NCBI GenBank assembly: GCA_023392125.1
Contig: JAEVZS010000010.1
Coordinates: forward strand, 1-38,862
DNA: 38,862 nt
Direction of reading: 5' to 3'
Source: Bacteroidota bacterium
GTDB taxonomy: Bacteria > Bacteroidota > Bacteroidia > Cytophagales > Cytophagaceae
The translations under genes and the position numbers were made by a program. Below, in pieces: positions 18,441 through 28,074 of the stretch (its first letter is position 1; each line of letters starts with the position of its first letter). The notes beneath the pieces were generated by a model. That model had not been told where the DNA came from. It made no database searches and worked only from the letters and a program-made list of their open reading frames with translations.

Positions 18441-19652
18441 TTAATCTTCATCAAATGAAATATCTGAATCTCCGGGAATGTAATTGGGGTATATTGTATA
18501 ATGCTTTTCTTTTACCTTTGCAATCAGTTTTGATCGCAGCTCGTCAATATTTACCCTGTTGGATGCAGAAATAAATACTGTATCGAAACCCGATTTGCCT
18601 ATATAGGATGCTTTTAATTTTTCCAGAGGAGATACCGCTTCCTCTCCTTCCAAAGCCTCTTCATCCATACTAAACCTGTCGATCTTGTTGAATACAAGAA
18701 TGGTAGGCTTATCAGACGCACTTAGTTCTTTTAGTGTCTTATTTACCACTTCAATCTGCTCCTCATACGCAGGATGAGCCACATCGACTACATGAAGCAG
18801 TATATCAGCTTCTCTTACTTCATCCAGAGTCGACTTAAAGCTTTCTATCAGACTATGGGGAAGCTTACGGATAAAACCAACCGTATCAGAAAGCAGAAAC
18901 GGAATATTTTCCATATTCACTTTCCGGACGGTCGAATCAACCGTCGCAAACAGTTTATCTTCCGCAAATACATCCGATTTGCTTAACAATGTCATAAGTG
19001 TTGACTTTCCGACGTTGGTATATCCAACCAAAGCCACGCGAACAACAGCCGACCTGGATTTTCTTCTGGTCGCAGCCTGACGTTCTATCTTTTTAAGCTT
19101 CTCTTTTAATAAGGCTATCTGATTTCGTATGGCCCGCTTATCTGTTTCAATTTCTTTTTCTCCGGCGCCACCTCTTGTACCCGTTCCCCCCCGTTGTCTT
19201 TCAAGGTGTGTCCACATTCTTGTCAGCCTTGGTAAAAGATATTCAAAACGAGCCAGTTCTACCTGAGTTCTTGCCTGAGCCGTCTGTGCCCGCCGAAGAA
19301 AAATATCTAAAATCAGCAAGCTCCGGTCATACACTTTTATTTTCAGCGTATTTTCAATGTTTCTTAATTGCGAAGGCGACAGATCATCATCAAAAATGAC
19401 TGTTTCAACCTCATTTTCCTGAATATAGAACTGTACTTCAGCCAGCTTGCCCTTTCCTATAAATGTTCTTGTATCAGGTTTATCCAGGCGCTGAGTAAAA
19501 CGTTTTACTGTTAATATTCCGGCTGTCTCCGCCAGAAAAGCAAGCTCATCAAGATATTCTTCTGCTTTTTCGGCGCTCTGCTGCTGATTGATTACAGCGA
19601 CCAAAACAGCCGACTCTATTTTCTTTTCTGTAAGAATATATGTTTCTCCCAT
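18441..19652 (-). CDS. hflX: GTPase HflX
   Basis: HflX is a ribosome-associated GTPase that splits or rescues stalled 70S ribosomes and acts in the cytoplasm. The N-terminal half shows the HflX-specific region, including GKGKLAEV, FDDDLSPSQLRN and KVYDRSLLILDIF, followed by the glycine-rich linker RQRGGTGTRGGAGE. The G domain has GYTNVGKST (G1, near residue 206), DTVGF (G3) and NKID (G4). I start at ATG 19652 (MGETYILTEKK), giving 403 residues. The frame extends to an ATG at 19736, but those 28 extra residues do not look like HflX. The upstream region is shared with the divergent polysaccharide genes. Confidence 0.95.
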   Translation of the reverse strand: MGETYILTEKKIESAVLVAVINQQQSAEKAEEYLDELAFLAETAGILTVKRFTQRLDKPDTRTFIGKGKLAEVQFYIQENEVETVIFDDDLSPSQLRNIENTLKIKVYDRSLLILDIFLRRAQTAQARTQVELARFEYLLPRLTRMWTHLERQRGGTGTRGGAGEKEIETDKRAIRNQIALLKEKLKKIERQAATRRKSRSAVVRVALVGYTNVGKSTLMTLLSKSDVFAEDKLFATVDSTVRKVNMENIPFLLSDTVGFIRKLPHSLIESFKSTLDEVREADILLHVVDVAHPAYEEQIEVVNKTLKELSASDKPTILVFNKIDRFSMDEEALEGEEAVSPLEKLKASYIGKSGFDTVFISASNRVNIDELRSKLIAKVKEKHYTIYPNYIPGDSDISFDED

Positions 19653-19889
19653 TAACTCTGATTTATCCTTGTGACAATTCCGGATTCTGACAATTATATT
19701 TTCCCAAAATAAAGAAATCCCGCTTTGTGTTATCAAATACTTATGATCTTTATTTTACCGGCAACCCGTTTCCAGGCAACAAATATTAATTAAAGCTCAA
19801 AAATATATCCGGCAATCGTATCATTATAAACAAATTTAGCAAATCAGGTTGGCAGCAAATCAGAATATAAAGTATCTTTATAGCTCGAT
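19653..19889. promoter_or_regulatory. Divergent intergenic region with candidate promoters for hflX and the GT4 gene
   Basis: For hflX (minus strand), a perfect TAAATTTG lies at 19831-19838 with TTTG 17 bases upstream. That spacing is short for the Bacteroidetes consensus and leaves a long leader. For the glycosyltransferase (plus strand), TATCTTTA at 19873-19880 has TTGG at 19849-19852, a 20-base spacer, but it sits only 9 bases before the ATG. Both are pattern matches without experimental support. Confidence 0.3.
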
Positions 19890-20996
19890 ATGAGAGTAGC
19901 CGTTGTTATCAACACCTCCTGGAATATATATAACTTTCGAATGGGTTTGATTCAGGGCCTTCGGAAAGAAGGTATGGAGATCACAGCAATCGCTCCTCAT
20001 GACGAATACTCCGACAGAATTCAGCAGCATATCACATTCCATACTGTAAAGATGCAGCAGAAGGGTGCTAACCCCTTAAGTGATCTGCGACTCATTTTTG
20101 ATTTATACTGTCTTTATAAATCCATTAAGCCTGATTGTATCCTTCATTATACGATCAAACCTAATATCTACGGAACCTTTGCGGCAAAACTTGCCGGTAT
20201 TCCTTCAATAAATAATGTATCCGGCCTGGGCACCGTGTTTTTGCATAACAATTATGTATCGAAAATTGCTGTCTGGTTGTACCGCCTGGCGTTTCGCTTT
20301 CCTTCTACTGTTTTTTTTCAGAACAATGACGATCGTCAGCTATTTCTTGATCGGAAAATCGTCACTCCGCGGAACACCGATGTACTCCCCGGAAGCGGGA
20401 TCAATCTTTCAGCCTATACTCCGAAAGAGCTTCCGCCTGTTAAACCTTTCATATTTCTGTTTGCATCCAGACTTCTGTATGATAAAGGAGTCGTGGAATT
20501 TGCAGAAGCCGCGAGGATTGTCAGAAAAAAATATCCTGACACTATATTTCTGCTTGCCGGAGCGCTTGATAATAACAAGAAACTGGGGATAACAAGGCAG
20601 ATTCTTGATCGATGGATCAGAGAAAATATCATCGTTTATAAAGGATTTGTGGAAAATATTCACGACCTGATTGCTCAAAGCCATTGTATCGTCCTACCCT
20701 CCTACCGGGAAGGGGTCCCCAGAACACTTATTGAGGCGGCAGCAATGTCCAGACCCTGCATTGCAAGCAGTGTACCCGGGTGTACGGAAGTAATAGTCGA
20801 TGAATACAACGGATTTCTGTGTAAACAAAGGGATAGTAGCAGCCTTGCCGACAAAATGGAGAAAATGCTATTACTTAGCAATAATGATCTGCAAAAACTT
20901 GGCAGCAATGGCAGGGTTCTGGCCGAAGGAAAATTCAATGAGCAGATTATCATAGAAAAATATCTTCAGGCAATTAGGAAGGCGGTAAAGAAATGA
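19890..20996 (+). CDS. GT4-family glycosyltransferase
   Basis: The 368-residue GT-B fold enzyme transfers a sugar from a nucleotide donor with retention, and probably adds a sugar to the lipid-linked repeat unit of the surface polysaccharide encoded next to it. The N-terminal Rossmann half begins MRVAVVINTSWNIYNFR. The C-terminal half has the donor-binding stretch LFASRLLYDKGV and the EX7E motif with E274 and E282 in EGVPRTLIE, typical of GT4. It resembles PglA/CapM-like GalNAc or bacillosamine-chain transferases, but the sugar specificity cannot be read from the sequence. It is the first plus-strand gene of the block, divergent from hflX and 94 bases before rfbC. Confidence 0.9.
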   Translation: MRVAVVINTSWNIYNFRMGLIQGLRKEGMEITAIAPHDEYSDRIQQHITFHTVKMQQKGANPLSDLRLIFDLYCLYKSIKPDCILHYTIKPNIYGTFAAKLAGIPSINNVSGLGTVFLHNNYVSKIAVWLYRLAFRFPSTVFFQNNDDRQLFLDRKIVTPRNTDVLPGSGINLSAYTPKELPPVKPFIFLFASRLLYDKGVVEFAEAARIVRKKYPDTIFLLAGALDNNKKLGITRQILDRWIRENIIVYKGFVENIHDLIAQSHCIVLPSYREGVPRTLIEAAAMSRPCIASSVPGCTEVIVDEYNGFLCKQRDSSSLADKMEKMLLLSNNDLQKLGSNGRVLAEGKFNEQIIIEKYLQAIRKAVKK

Positions 20997-21006
20997 AGTA
21001 ACTTTG
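20974..21006 (+). promoter_or_regulatory. Candidate Bacteroidetes-type promoter for rfbC-wza-wzc
   Basis: TAACTTTG at 20999-21006 matches the TAnnTTTG -7 consensus exactly. TTAG at 20974-20977 is a fair -33 element at a 21-base spacing. It begins just after the stop codon of the GT4 gene and would give a leader of about 78 bases before rfbC. This suggests the export genes can be transcribed independently of the upstream glycosyltransferase. Confidence 0.4.
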
Positions 21007-21090
21007 TCCCAAACACGAAAGCTGTGTCGGAGTTAATAGTTGTTAATCCGGATCTGAAGAAACGGCAGAATACAACAAAAAAACAAATTT

Positions 21091-21627
21091 ATGGAAGTAC
21101 GAGAATCATATATCAAGGGTCTTCTGGAAATCACTCCACGTATTTTTAAAGACGACCGGGGGCATTTTTTTGAATCATACAGCAAACGTGAATTTGAAAA
21201 GATAGGAATTTTCGATGATTTTGTGCAGGACAATCAATCCTATTCCATTCCCAATGTTGTGAGGGGGCTGCACTTCCAGAAACCGCCTTTTGCTCAGGCA
21301 AAGCTGGTCCGAGTACTTAAAGGGCGTGTATTGGATGTAGCAGTAGATCTTCGTCCGGATTCTCCTACATTCGGCAAATTCGACTCCATAATCCTTGATG
21401 CCGAAAAAGGAAATATGTTTTATATCCCTGAAGGTTTTGCTCACGGATTTTCAGCGCTCGAGGAAGCTATCTTTCATTACAAATGTTCAAATTTCTATAA
21501 TAAGGAATCCGAAGGTGGAATCTGCTATAACGATCCTGATCTCAACATAAACTGGATGATAAAAAATCCGATTGTTTCAGAAAAAGATCTCGAACTCGGC
21601 AAGCTGGCTGGCCTAAAGGTAACCTGA
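21091..21627 (+). CDS. rfbC: dTDP-4-dehydrorhamnose 3,5-epimerase
   Basis: RfbC/RmlC converts dTDP-4-dehydro-6-deoxyglucose to dTDP-4-dehydrorhamnose, the third step to dTDP-L-rhamnose, in the cytoplasm. The 178-residue length is normal. Visible family marks are DDRGHFFESY (21-30), the catalytic histidine H61 in VRGLHFQ, the cupin core through VLDVAVDLR, and the YIPEGFAHGF loop. No rfbA, rfbB or rfbD is next to it here, so the rest of the pathway must be elsewhere. Its position ahead of wza/wzc implies a rhamnose or related deoxysugar in the exported polymer. A sister dTDP-sugar epimerase activity cannot be excluded. Confidence 0.93.
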   Translation: MEVRESYIKGLLEITPRIFKDDRGHFFESYSKREFEKIGIFDDFVQDNQSYSIPNVVRGLHFQKPPFAQAKLVRVLKGRVLDVAVDLRPDSPTFGKFDSIILDAEKGNMFYIPEGFAHGFSALEEAIFHYKCSNFYNKESEGGICYNDPDLNINWMIKNPIVSEKDLELGKLAGLKVT

Positions 21628-21655
21628 TTCTGCTCAGGAAAGTATACTACCAATT

Positions 21656-22420
21656 ATGTACATAAAGCAAATTTCTTTCTATACATTAAAATTCCTGTTC
21701 ACACTGTTCGTGCTAAGCTCCTGCAGAAATCACAGCATAATGTTTCGAACAGATAAAAGCATCGGAACTGACAAAGAGCTAAATATGGTCAGCTCCAATT
21801 ATCAGATCATCCCAGGCGATATTTTGCATGTATCTGTGTATACAAATAATGGAGAACGACTTATTGACCCTAACTATGAACTGCATCTCTCTGGTGAACA
21901 TGTCACAAAAAAAGAATTGCTCCCGCAATATATTGTTAAAGGAAATGGTAATGTATTGCTGCCAATGATTGGTGAAGTTCAATTGGCCGGATATACGATT
22001 TTTGAAGCTGACTCTCTGCTTAGCCTGAAATATGCAGTCTTTTATGAAGACGTTTTTGTTCTTACAGAAATACTAAGCAAACGGGTAACTGTGCTGGGTC
22101 CGGCCGGTGGCAAGACGATACCGCTTACTCAGGAAAACATGAATCTTATAGAAGTGGTCGGACAATACGGCGGAATCACAGAGTTTGGCAATGCATCCAA
22201 TATACGGCTAATCAGAGGCAGTCTGAATGATCCGACCGTCTACTTAATTGATCTGTCTACCGTAGAAGGAATGACTCAGGCAATGCTTACCGTAAAACCT
22301 CAGGACATTATATACATTGAAAGAAGAAAAAAAACGTTTATAGAAGTAGCTAGAGAAATATCGCCCAGTATAGCTATACTTACCAATATAATTGCGCTTC
22401 TTGTAGTTCTCAGCAGATAA
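21656..22420 (+). CDS. Polysaccharide export outer-membrane lipoprotein (Wza-like)
   Basis: This is the outer-membrane exit protein of a capsule or exopolysaccharide exporter. The N-terminus has a lipoprotein signal ending in LSSC, with C23 as the acylated cysteine. A Poly_export segment follows (IIPGDILHVSVYTNN), then a SLBB-like part (ILSKRVTVLGPAGGK onward). The protein ends in a hydrophobic helix (SIAILTNIIALLVVL), matching the C-terminal membrane span of Wza proteins. At 254 residues it is shorter than E. coli Wza (about 379), as is common in Bacteroidota. It lies 28 bases after rfbC and 16 bases before the wzc-like gene. Confidence 0.9.
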   Translation: MYIKQISFYTLKFLFTLFVLSSCRNHSIMFRTDKSIGTDKELNMVSSNYQIIPGDILHVSVYTNNGERLIDPNYELHLSGEHVTKKELLPQYIVKGNGNVLLPMIGEVQLAGYTIFEADSLLSLKYAVFYEDVFVLTEILSKRVTVLGPAGGKTIPLTQENMNLIEVVGQYGGITEFGNASNIRLIRGSLNDPTVYLIDLSTVEGMTQAMLTVKPQDIIYIERRKKTFIEVAREISPSIAILTNIIALLVVLSR

Positions 22421-22436
22421 ATAACCAAAACCCGAA

Positions 22437-24863
22437 ATGGCGCCCGACAACCAACATATCCATAATCAGGGCCGAAACTCCCTTCCACTGTATGATGATT
22501 CCAGCAACGGAGACTGGTTTGCAGAGTTTGATATCAATCGTCTGAGATACATATTCAGGGGCAATCTTATCTGGATAATAGCAATTATAACCGGAAGCCT
22601 TTCTCTTGGTCATGCATATCTCCGCTACACCAAACCCGTTTTTCAGTCTTCTTCGATTCTCAAACTGGAGAATAAAAATGATGCGGTTGTTCTGGGGCTG
22701 GACAATATGAAAACCCCTCAGACCAATAATAACCTCCGTACACTTTCCGGAGAGATAGAGCTTATTAAATCACAGCTTGTCTTTGAAAAAACACTGGAAC
22801 GTCTTCCGATTGATGTCAGCGTATATTCAGACGGCAATATCCTCAATGATGAAAAATACAAGAAGTCTCCTGTTTCTATACAATACCAGATCATTAATCC
22901 TGCCTATTATGACTTTCGTTTCAATCTGAAGCTTTTATCTGAGGAAACTTTCCAGCTTTCTTATCAGCAGGCAGGCGGGGAAAAACACAGTGCAGTATAT
23001 GCTTTTAATACGGACATTATAAAGCCTGGCTTTTTGCTGAATGTAAGCAAAAATTATCTATTTACGGACGAAGAATTCCGTCAGGATTTCTTTTTCATTA
23101 TCCATAGCAAAAACAACCTTATTGCCTATCTCGAAAACAATCTTGAGGTAGAAATCCTGAATATCGATGCCAACACACTAAAAGTATCATTTAAAGACTA
23201 CAATCCTGTAAAAGCCCATGATATCGTTGCAACCATAGATTCGGTTTACCTTGAGCAAACGATTGCCCACAAAACAAAGACTCAGGAGCAAACCCTGCAA
23301 TTTCTTGATGAAAACCTGGAAAATACCGAGGCCCGACTCATGCTCGCCGAACAACGACTTGAATTGTTCATGAAGGAGAATAAAACGCTGGATGTTAAAG
23401 GTGATGTTATAAGACTGATTGAAAAAATAGAGCAACTTGATAAGCATAAGATTGATCTGAGGCTGAAAGTAAATTTTCTTGATGAGCTTCAGGATATCAT
23501 ACTCTCCAACAAAGATTTAAAGTCTTTTATTCCTTCTATTTCGGACGTAGATGACATACAGCTTATAAAACTTGTAGAAGAACTTAATAAGCTACAACAG
23601 GAAAAAGACATAGCGCTCACCCGAAACAAAGAAAATACGTATGTTATTAAATCCCTGAGCTTATCGATCGAAAGTCTGAAAAACTCGGTACTGGCAGCCG
23701 TATCACAAAACAGAAAACTTGTCTTCCAGCAAATTGGTGAGATTGAAAAACAAATCCGCGAACTCGAGAAAAATTTCCTTACTCTGCCAGGAAAAGAGAC
23801 CGAATATACCCGCTTAAAACGGTTTTACAATCTTTATGAAAAATATTATCTCCTGTTAATGGAGAAGAAAGCTGAATATGGAATTGCCAAAGCAGGAATG
23901 GTTCCTAACTTTGTTATACTTGCCCCTGCAGACCTCAATGATCAAGCTATATTCCCGAAGAAATTATGGGTATACCTTAGCGGTATAGCACTGGGTTTGC
24001 TTCTCTGCTTTCTCCTGATCACTGTCCGTTATCTGCTTGACCGAACCATCACCAGTCAGCGAGATCTTGAAAACCACACCCTGGCAACCATTCTTGGTGC
24101 GGTACCATCCTATACAAAAGAAGCTCTGGATGTTTCAAGACTGGTTGTCAACAAAGGCACAAAGTCTGCAATAAGTGAAGCTTTTCGGTCCATACGAACG
24201 AATCTCGATTTTGTTAGTCCGGCGCAAAGCGGGAAGATATTATCTGTTACCAGTACCATTAGCGGAGAAGGCAAAACATTTGTTACCCTGAACCTGGCAG
24301 GTATCATAGCGATGTCCGGCCAAAGAGTCATCATTATTGATATGGATATGCGAAAGCCCAAAATACACAGGGCCTTCAACAAAATGAACGATCAGGGTAT
24401 GTCTACCATACTGATTGGAAGAGACGACGTTGCAAGCTGCATCCATTCTACAGATCTTGAGGGACTTGATTTCGTCTCAGCCGGCCCTACTCCTCCAAAT
24501 CCTTCAGAGCTGATATTAAGACCTTCATTTCAGGATACTATTGCAAAACTGAAGTCTTTATACGATGTCATTCTTATTGACACTCCACCCGTTGGTCTAG
24601 TCACTGATGCTGTTTTACTTATGAGGCAGGCAGATATTCCCGTATATGTTGTCAGGGCAAATTATTCGAAAAAAAATGTACGAAATACAATCAATAAATT
24701 AGTCAAAAATACAGGCTTTTCCAATCTTTGTGTTATCCTGAATGCTCTAAAGACTTTCAATAACTATGGTTACGGATATGGTAGCAATTATGGATATGGT
24801 TATTATGAGCAGGAAAGTAAAGAACCCGGATTTATTGAAAGATTAAAAAACAGAATACGATAG
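22437..24863 (+). CDS. Wzc-like polysaccharide co-polymerase / tyrosine autokinase
   Basis: The 808-residue inner-membrane protein controls polysaccharide chain length and export through autophosphorylation. A first membrane span lies at about 40-62. A long periplasmic Wzz-type region with coiled coil follows, and a second span at about 507-533 (KLWVYLSGIALGLLLCFLL). The cytoplasmic BY-kinase domain has Walker A SGEGKT (609-614), Walker A' IIIDMDMRKP (near 634) and Walker B ILIDTPPVG (near 713). The tail has a tyrosine cluster, YGYGYGSNYGYGYYEQ (about 776-791), the expected autophosphorylation site. The PHP phosphatase gene starts one base after its stop codon, so the kinase and phosphatase are tightly coupled. 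Confidence 0.94.
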   Translation: MAPDNQHIHNQGRNSLPLYDDSSNGDWFAEFDINRLRYIFRGNLIWIIAIITGSLSLGHAYLRYTKPVFQSSSILKLENKNDAVVLGLDNMKTPQTNNNLRTLSGEIELIKSQLVFEKTLERLPIDVSVYSDGNILNDEKYKKSPVSIQYQIINPAYYDFRFNLKLLSEETFQLSYQQAGGEKHSAVYAFNTDIIKPGFLLNVSKNYLFTDEEFRQDFFFIIHSKNNLIAYLENNLEVEILNIDANTLKVSFKDYNPVKAHDIVATIDSVYLEQTIAHKTKTQEQTLQFLDENLENTEARLMLAEQRLELFMKENKTLDVKGDVIRLIEKIEQLDKHKIDLRLKVNFLDELQDIILSNKDLKSFIPSISDVDDIQLIKLVEELNKLQQEKDIALTRNKENTYVIKSLSLSIESLKNSVLAAVSQNRKLVFQQIGEIEKQIRELEKNFLTLPGKETEYTRLKRFYNLYEKYYLLLMEKKAEYGIAKAGMVPNFVILAPADLNDQAIFPKKLWVYLSGIALGLLLCFLLITVRYLLDRTITSQRDLENHTLATILGAVPSYTKEALDVSRLVVNKGTKSAISEAFRSIRTNLDFVSPAQSGKILSVTSTISGEGKTFVTLNLAGIIAMSGQRVIIIDMDMRKPKIHRAFNKMNDQGMSTILIGRDDVASCIHSTDLEGLDFVSAGPTPPNPSELILRPSFQDTIAKLKSLYDVILIDTPPVGLVTDAVLLMRQADIPVYVVRANYSKKNVRNTINKLVKNTGFSNLCVILNALKTFNNYGYGYGSNYGYGYYEQESKEPGFIERLKNRIR

Positions 24864-24864
24864 T

Positions 24865-25602
24865 ATGAGGCTCTTTAGCTTTGGGAAAAAAAGTAAATCA
24901 GAAGTAAACCCTTTGTATGTCGATATTCATTCGCATTTATTGCCGGGTATTGATGATGGCTCCGCAAGTCTCGAAGAAACCATCGAGCTTATAAAAGAAT
25001 TTATCGGTCTCGGGTACAGAAAACTGATTATCACTCCGCATATAATGGGAGATTGCTTTAAAAATACTCCCGAAATCATTATGGAAAAGTTGGAGCTGGT
25101 CCGAAATGAGGTAAAAAATCAGGGGCTACTTATCGAACTGGAGGCAGCTGCGGAATATTATCTTGACGAGGCTTTTATTCAAAAGCTTGAAAGAGGAGAG
25201 CCCCTGCTTACCTTCGGGGACAGCTATTTGCTGTTTGAGACCTCATTTATGAATGAACCTGCAAGTCTGAAAGAAGTAATCTTTCAGATTGCATCCTCAG
25301 GTTATAAGCCTGTACTGGCTCATCCCGAACGCTATGTATATATGTACAATTCATTTGAAAAGTATGAGGATTTATTCAATCGCGGCCTTTATTTCCAGCT
25401 AAACATAAGCTCATTATCAGGATATTACTCAAAAGAATCCAAAAGAATAGCCGAAAGGCTTATTAAAAACAATATGGTTCATTTTGTTGGCAGTGATTGT
25501 CATGGCACACGCCATCTCGAGGCAATTAAAAAAGTCCGTAATGAGAAAATCTACACCCAGCTATTAGAACTTAATATATATAATAACAATTTGCTTGCAT
25601 GA
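24865..25602 (+). CDS. CpsB/CapC-type PHP tyrosine-protein phosphatase
   Basis: This metal-dependent PHP-fold phosphatase of 245 residues should dephosphorylate the tyrosine tail of the adjacent Wzc-like kinase. Metal ligands are visible in VDIHSHLLPGIDDG (D20, H22, H24), ITPHIM, the glutamate in AAAEYYLDE, HPERY and the late GSDCHGTRH. The order of these motifs is that of CpsB/YwqE. It begins one base after wzc and overlaps the next gene by four bases (ATGA), so all three are probably translated together. Confidence 0.93.
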   Translation: MRLFSFGKKSKSEVNPLYVDIHSHLLPGIDDGSASLEETIELIKEFIGLGYRKLIITPHIMGDCFKNTPEIIMEKLELVRNEVKNQGLLIELEAAAEYYLDEAFIQKLERGEPLLTFGDSYLLFETSFMNEPASLKEVIFQIASSGYKPVLAHPERYVYMYNSFEKYEDLFNRGLYFQLNISSLSGYYSKESKRIAERLIKNNMVHFVGSDCHGTRHLEAIKKVRNEKIYTQLLELNIYNNNLLA

Positions 25603-26594
25603 TTTTTATATCCGGAAGTAACGGGTTGCTTGGCAGCCATATTGCCAAGCTTCTAATTGATCAGGGGCTCTCTGTCAGAGCGCTTAGACGCCCGAACTCT
25701 GATCTTGGCCTTCTCGGCAGCTACTCGGATAAAATCGAATGGATAGAAGGAGATATTAACGATGTATTGTTATTAAAAGAATCGCTCAAGGGCATTGAAA
25801 CCGTAATACACTGTGCTGCTGTTGTTTCTTACCTCCCTCAGGACAGAGAATATATGTACAAGGTAAATGTTGAAGGAACGGCCAATATTATAAATGCAGC
25901 AATCGAAAACAATATCGCAAATTTTTGTCATATCAGTTCCATCGCCGCAATAGGAAAAAGCGGCAATGAGACGATCATCAACGAAGAGTTTGGCATTCAG
26001 GAATTAACATTTAATACATATTACGCAAAATCCAAATATCTGGCTGAGCTGGAAGTGTACAGAGGCAGGGAGGAAGGTCTTAAGATTTTTATCGTTAATC
26101 CCAGTGTTGTACTGGGCCCCGGAGACTGGCACAAAGGCAGTACATCTCTTTTCAAATATGTATTCAATAAGAATCTTTTTTATACTTCCGGTACTTTAAA
26201 CTATGTTGATGTTAGAGATGTCTCTCAGATCGTATATCAGTTACTGAACACCGAAAAGCCCATTGATGGCAGCCGTTTTATCCTCAATGCGGGAACCATC
26301 TCCTATAAAGATTTTTTTTATAAAATAGGTGAATACTTTCAGGTTAAAAGTCCTTCACTTAAAGCATCACCCTTCATCTCAGAAATTGCCTGGCGTCTGG
26401 TTTATCTAAAAAATCTTTTTTCTTCACAAAAAACTATAATCACTAAAGAAACCGTTAGATTAGGTAAAAATCAGTTTTTCTATGACAATGGCAAAATTCG
26501 CAGTCTTCTTGGATTTCATTTCAGACCGCTGGATGAGACTCTAAACTGGACCTGTCAGGAACTCGTAAAAAGACATAAAGCGGAAACCCGGTAA
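25599..26594 (+). CDS. NAD(P)-dependent epimerase/dehydratase (extended SDR)
   Basis: The 331-residue Rossmann enzyme has the nucleotide-binding motif GSNGLLGSH (G6, G9, G12), an acidic residue after the second strand region (EGDIND), the catalytic pair Y142-x3-K146 and serines S113/S114. It is closest in style to dihydroflavonol-4-reductase-like SDRs, which act on sugars, sterols or aldehydes. The four-base overlap with the phosphatase gene suggests a role in making a nucleotide sugar for the polysaccharide. Similar genes also occur outside such loci, so the substrate is unknown. Confidence 0.85.
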   Translation: MIFISGSNGLLGSHIAKLLIDQGLSVRALRRPNSDLGLLGSYSDKIEWIEGDINDVLLLKESLKGIETVIHCAAVVSYLPQDREYMYKVNVEGTANIINAAIENNIANFCHISSIAAIGKSGNETIINEEFGIQELTFNTYYAKSKYLAELEVYRGREEGLKIFIVNPSVVLGPGDWHKGSTSLFKYVFNKNLFYTSGTLNYVDVRDVSQIVYQLLNTEKPIDGSRFILNAGTISYKDFFYKIGEYFQVKSPSLKASPFISEIAWRLVYLKNLFSSQKTIITKETVRLGKNQFFYDNGKIRSLLGFHFRPLDETLNWTCQELVKRHKAETR

Positions 26595-26673
26595 GAAATT
26601 CCGTATACAGTAATTTAATTTATCAGGGGATTTTCTATCTTTAGATAATTCTCAAACACTAATTTAAGTTATC

Positions 26674-28071
26674 GTGCGAAGAAAACATAAGGCAAGCGCA
26701 GAGGAAATGGAATCACTTAAACGATTTGAGGAAATGCTTCAAACCGGCAATAGTGTTTTCTTTGATATCAGTACTTATGAATATCTGATACAGCATTTTG
26801 TAGAAAAAGGCAAATTCAAGAAAGCCCTTAAAGCTTGTAATCTAGGGATGGAACAACATCCTTTTTCTGTTGAAATAATGATTGAAAAGGCTTTTCTCCT
26901 CGTCCGAAAGCAAAAATATTTGCAGGCGATGGAACTGGTCGAAAAGGCCGAACTCCTCCAGCCATATGACGTGGAAATCCTGGTTTTGAAAAGCAGTATT
27001 CTTTCCCAGCTGGATCAGTTTGAGGAAGCTATATCGATGCTTGAATGGGCTCTTAATATGGTCGATGAAAAAGATCAGATCTATTATGCGCTCGGCATGG
27101 TAAATCAGGATTTTTCAAAATATGAGGAAGCTATTGAGTACTATAAGCTCGCTATCGAAAATAATCCCTCTAATGAGGATGCCATGTATGAATTGGCTTA
27201 TTGCCTGGATTTAATCGGCAGTCTTGAGCAAAGCCTGGAATGTTACCGTAAGTTTATCGATCAGGATCCGTTTTCTTTCTTTGCCTGGTACAATATAGGC
27301 ATCATTTATTTTAAGCTTGAAAATATTCCTGATGCCATAAACGCCTATGAATACTCCGTTGCAATCAATGATGAGTTCTCATCTGCCTGGTTCAATATGG
27401 GGAATTGCTATGTGTCCCTGGGCAATTATGAAAAAGCAATTGAATGCTACAACAAATGTCTGGAACATGAAGAGCCCACTGCTGAAACATTTACCAACAT
27501 TGCCACATGCCATGAAAAACTGGGCAATAACGACAAAGCGATAGAGTTTTATCGAAAAGCAACCAAGCTGGATTTTGAATATCCGCAAGCCTTTTTCGGG
27601 CTTGGAAAATCTTTATTATTAAAGGACAAGGCTTTTGAAGCAATTCATTTTTTTAATAAGGCAATAAAACTGGATAAGGAAAATCCTGATTATTGGTTAG
27701 GTAAGGCAGAAGCAGAAGAACGAATCGGTAACTACAACGAAAGTGCTCTGGCTTTTCAGGAAGCGTCATCACTGGATCCGTCCAATATTAATATCTGGAA
27801 AAACTGGGCTGAACTAATGGCCTCTCAGGATGAGCCGGAAAAAGCTGCCGATATTATCAGAGAGGCGCTTGAGGACAATACTGACGATCCCGAACTGTAT
27901 TATAGAGTCTGTGCATACCTTATTATGGCGGGCAAATACAAAGAAGCCTTTATTTATTTAGAAAATGGTTTAATTTTGGATTTTGAAAAGCATACGATCC
28001 TTTTCGATTTTTTCCCTAATCTGGAAACGCAAAAGGCTTTGTATCGAATTATAGAACAGTACAGAAAGTAA
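26674..28071 (+). CDS. Tetratricopeptide-repeat protein
   Basis: The 465-residue protein is built almost wholly of TPR units, roughly eleven or twelve, recognisable by A-x-E-x-Y and NP/DP ends such as YEEAIEYYKLAIENNPSN and YEKAIECYNKCLEHEEP. It has no signal peptide and is probably a cytoplasmic scaffold. I use GTG at 26674, giving a basic MRRKHKASAEEM start. A TAA lies in frame nine bases upstream, and the next start is ATG at 26707, which would remove 11 residues. The comA gene follows three bases later, so the two are likely co-transcribed. The partner is unknown. Confidence 0.88.
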   Translation: MRRKHKASAEEMESLKRFEEMLQTGNSVFFDISTYEYLIQHFVEKGKFKKALKACNLGMEQHPFSVEIMIEKAFLLVRKQKYLQAMELVEKAELLQPYDVEILVLKSSILSQLDQFEEAISMLEWALNMVDEKDQIYYALGMVNQDFSKYEEAIEYYKLAIENNPSNEDAMYELAYCLDLIGSLEQSLECYRKFIDQDPFSFFAWYNIGIIYFKLENIPDAINAYEYSVAINDEFSSAWFNMGNCYVSLGNYEKAIECYNKCLEHEEPTAETFTNIATCHEKLGNNDKAIEFYRKATKLDFEYPQAFFGLGKSLLLKDKAFEAIHFFNKAIKLDKENPDYWLGKAEAEERIGNYNESALAFQEASSLDPSNINIWKNWAELMASQDEPEKAADIIREALEDNTDDPELYYRVCAYLIMAGKYKEAFIYLENGLILDFEKHTILFDFFPNLETQKALYRIIEQYRK

Positions 28072-28074
28072 AAC

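Noticed and set aside
19653..19736. 28-residue N-terminal extension of HflX
   Set aside because: The sequence before MGETYILTEKK does not resemble HflX, and the internal ATG gives the usual length.
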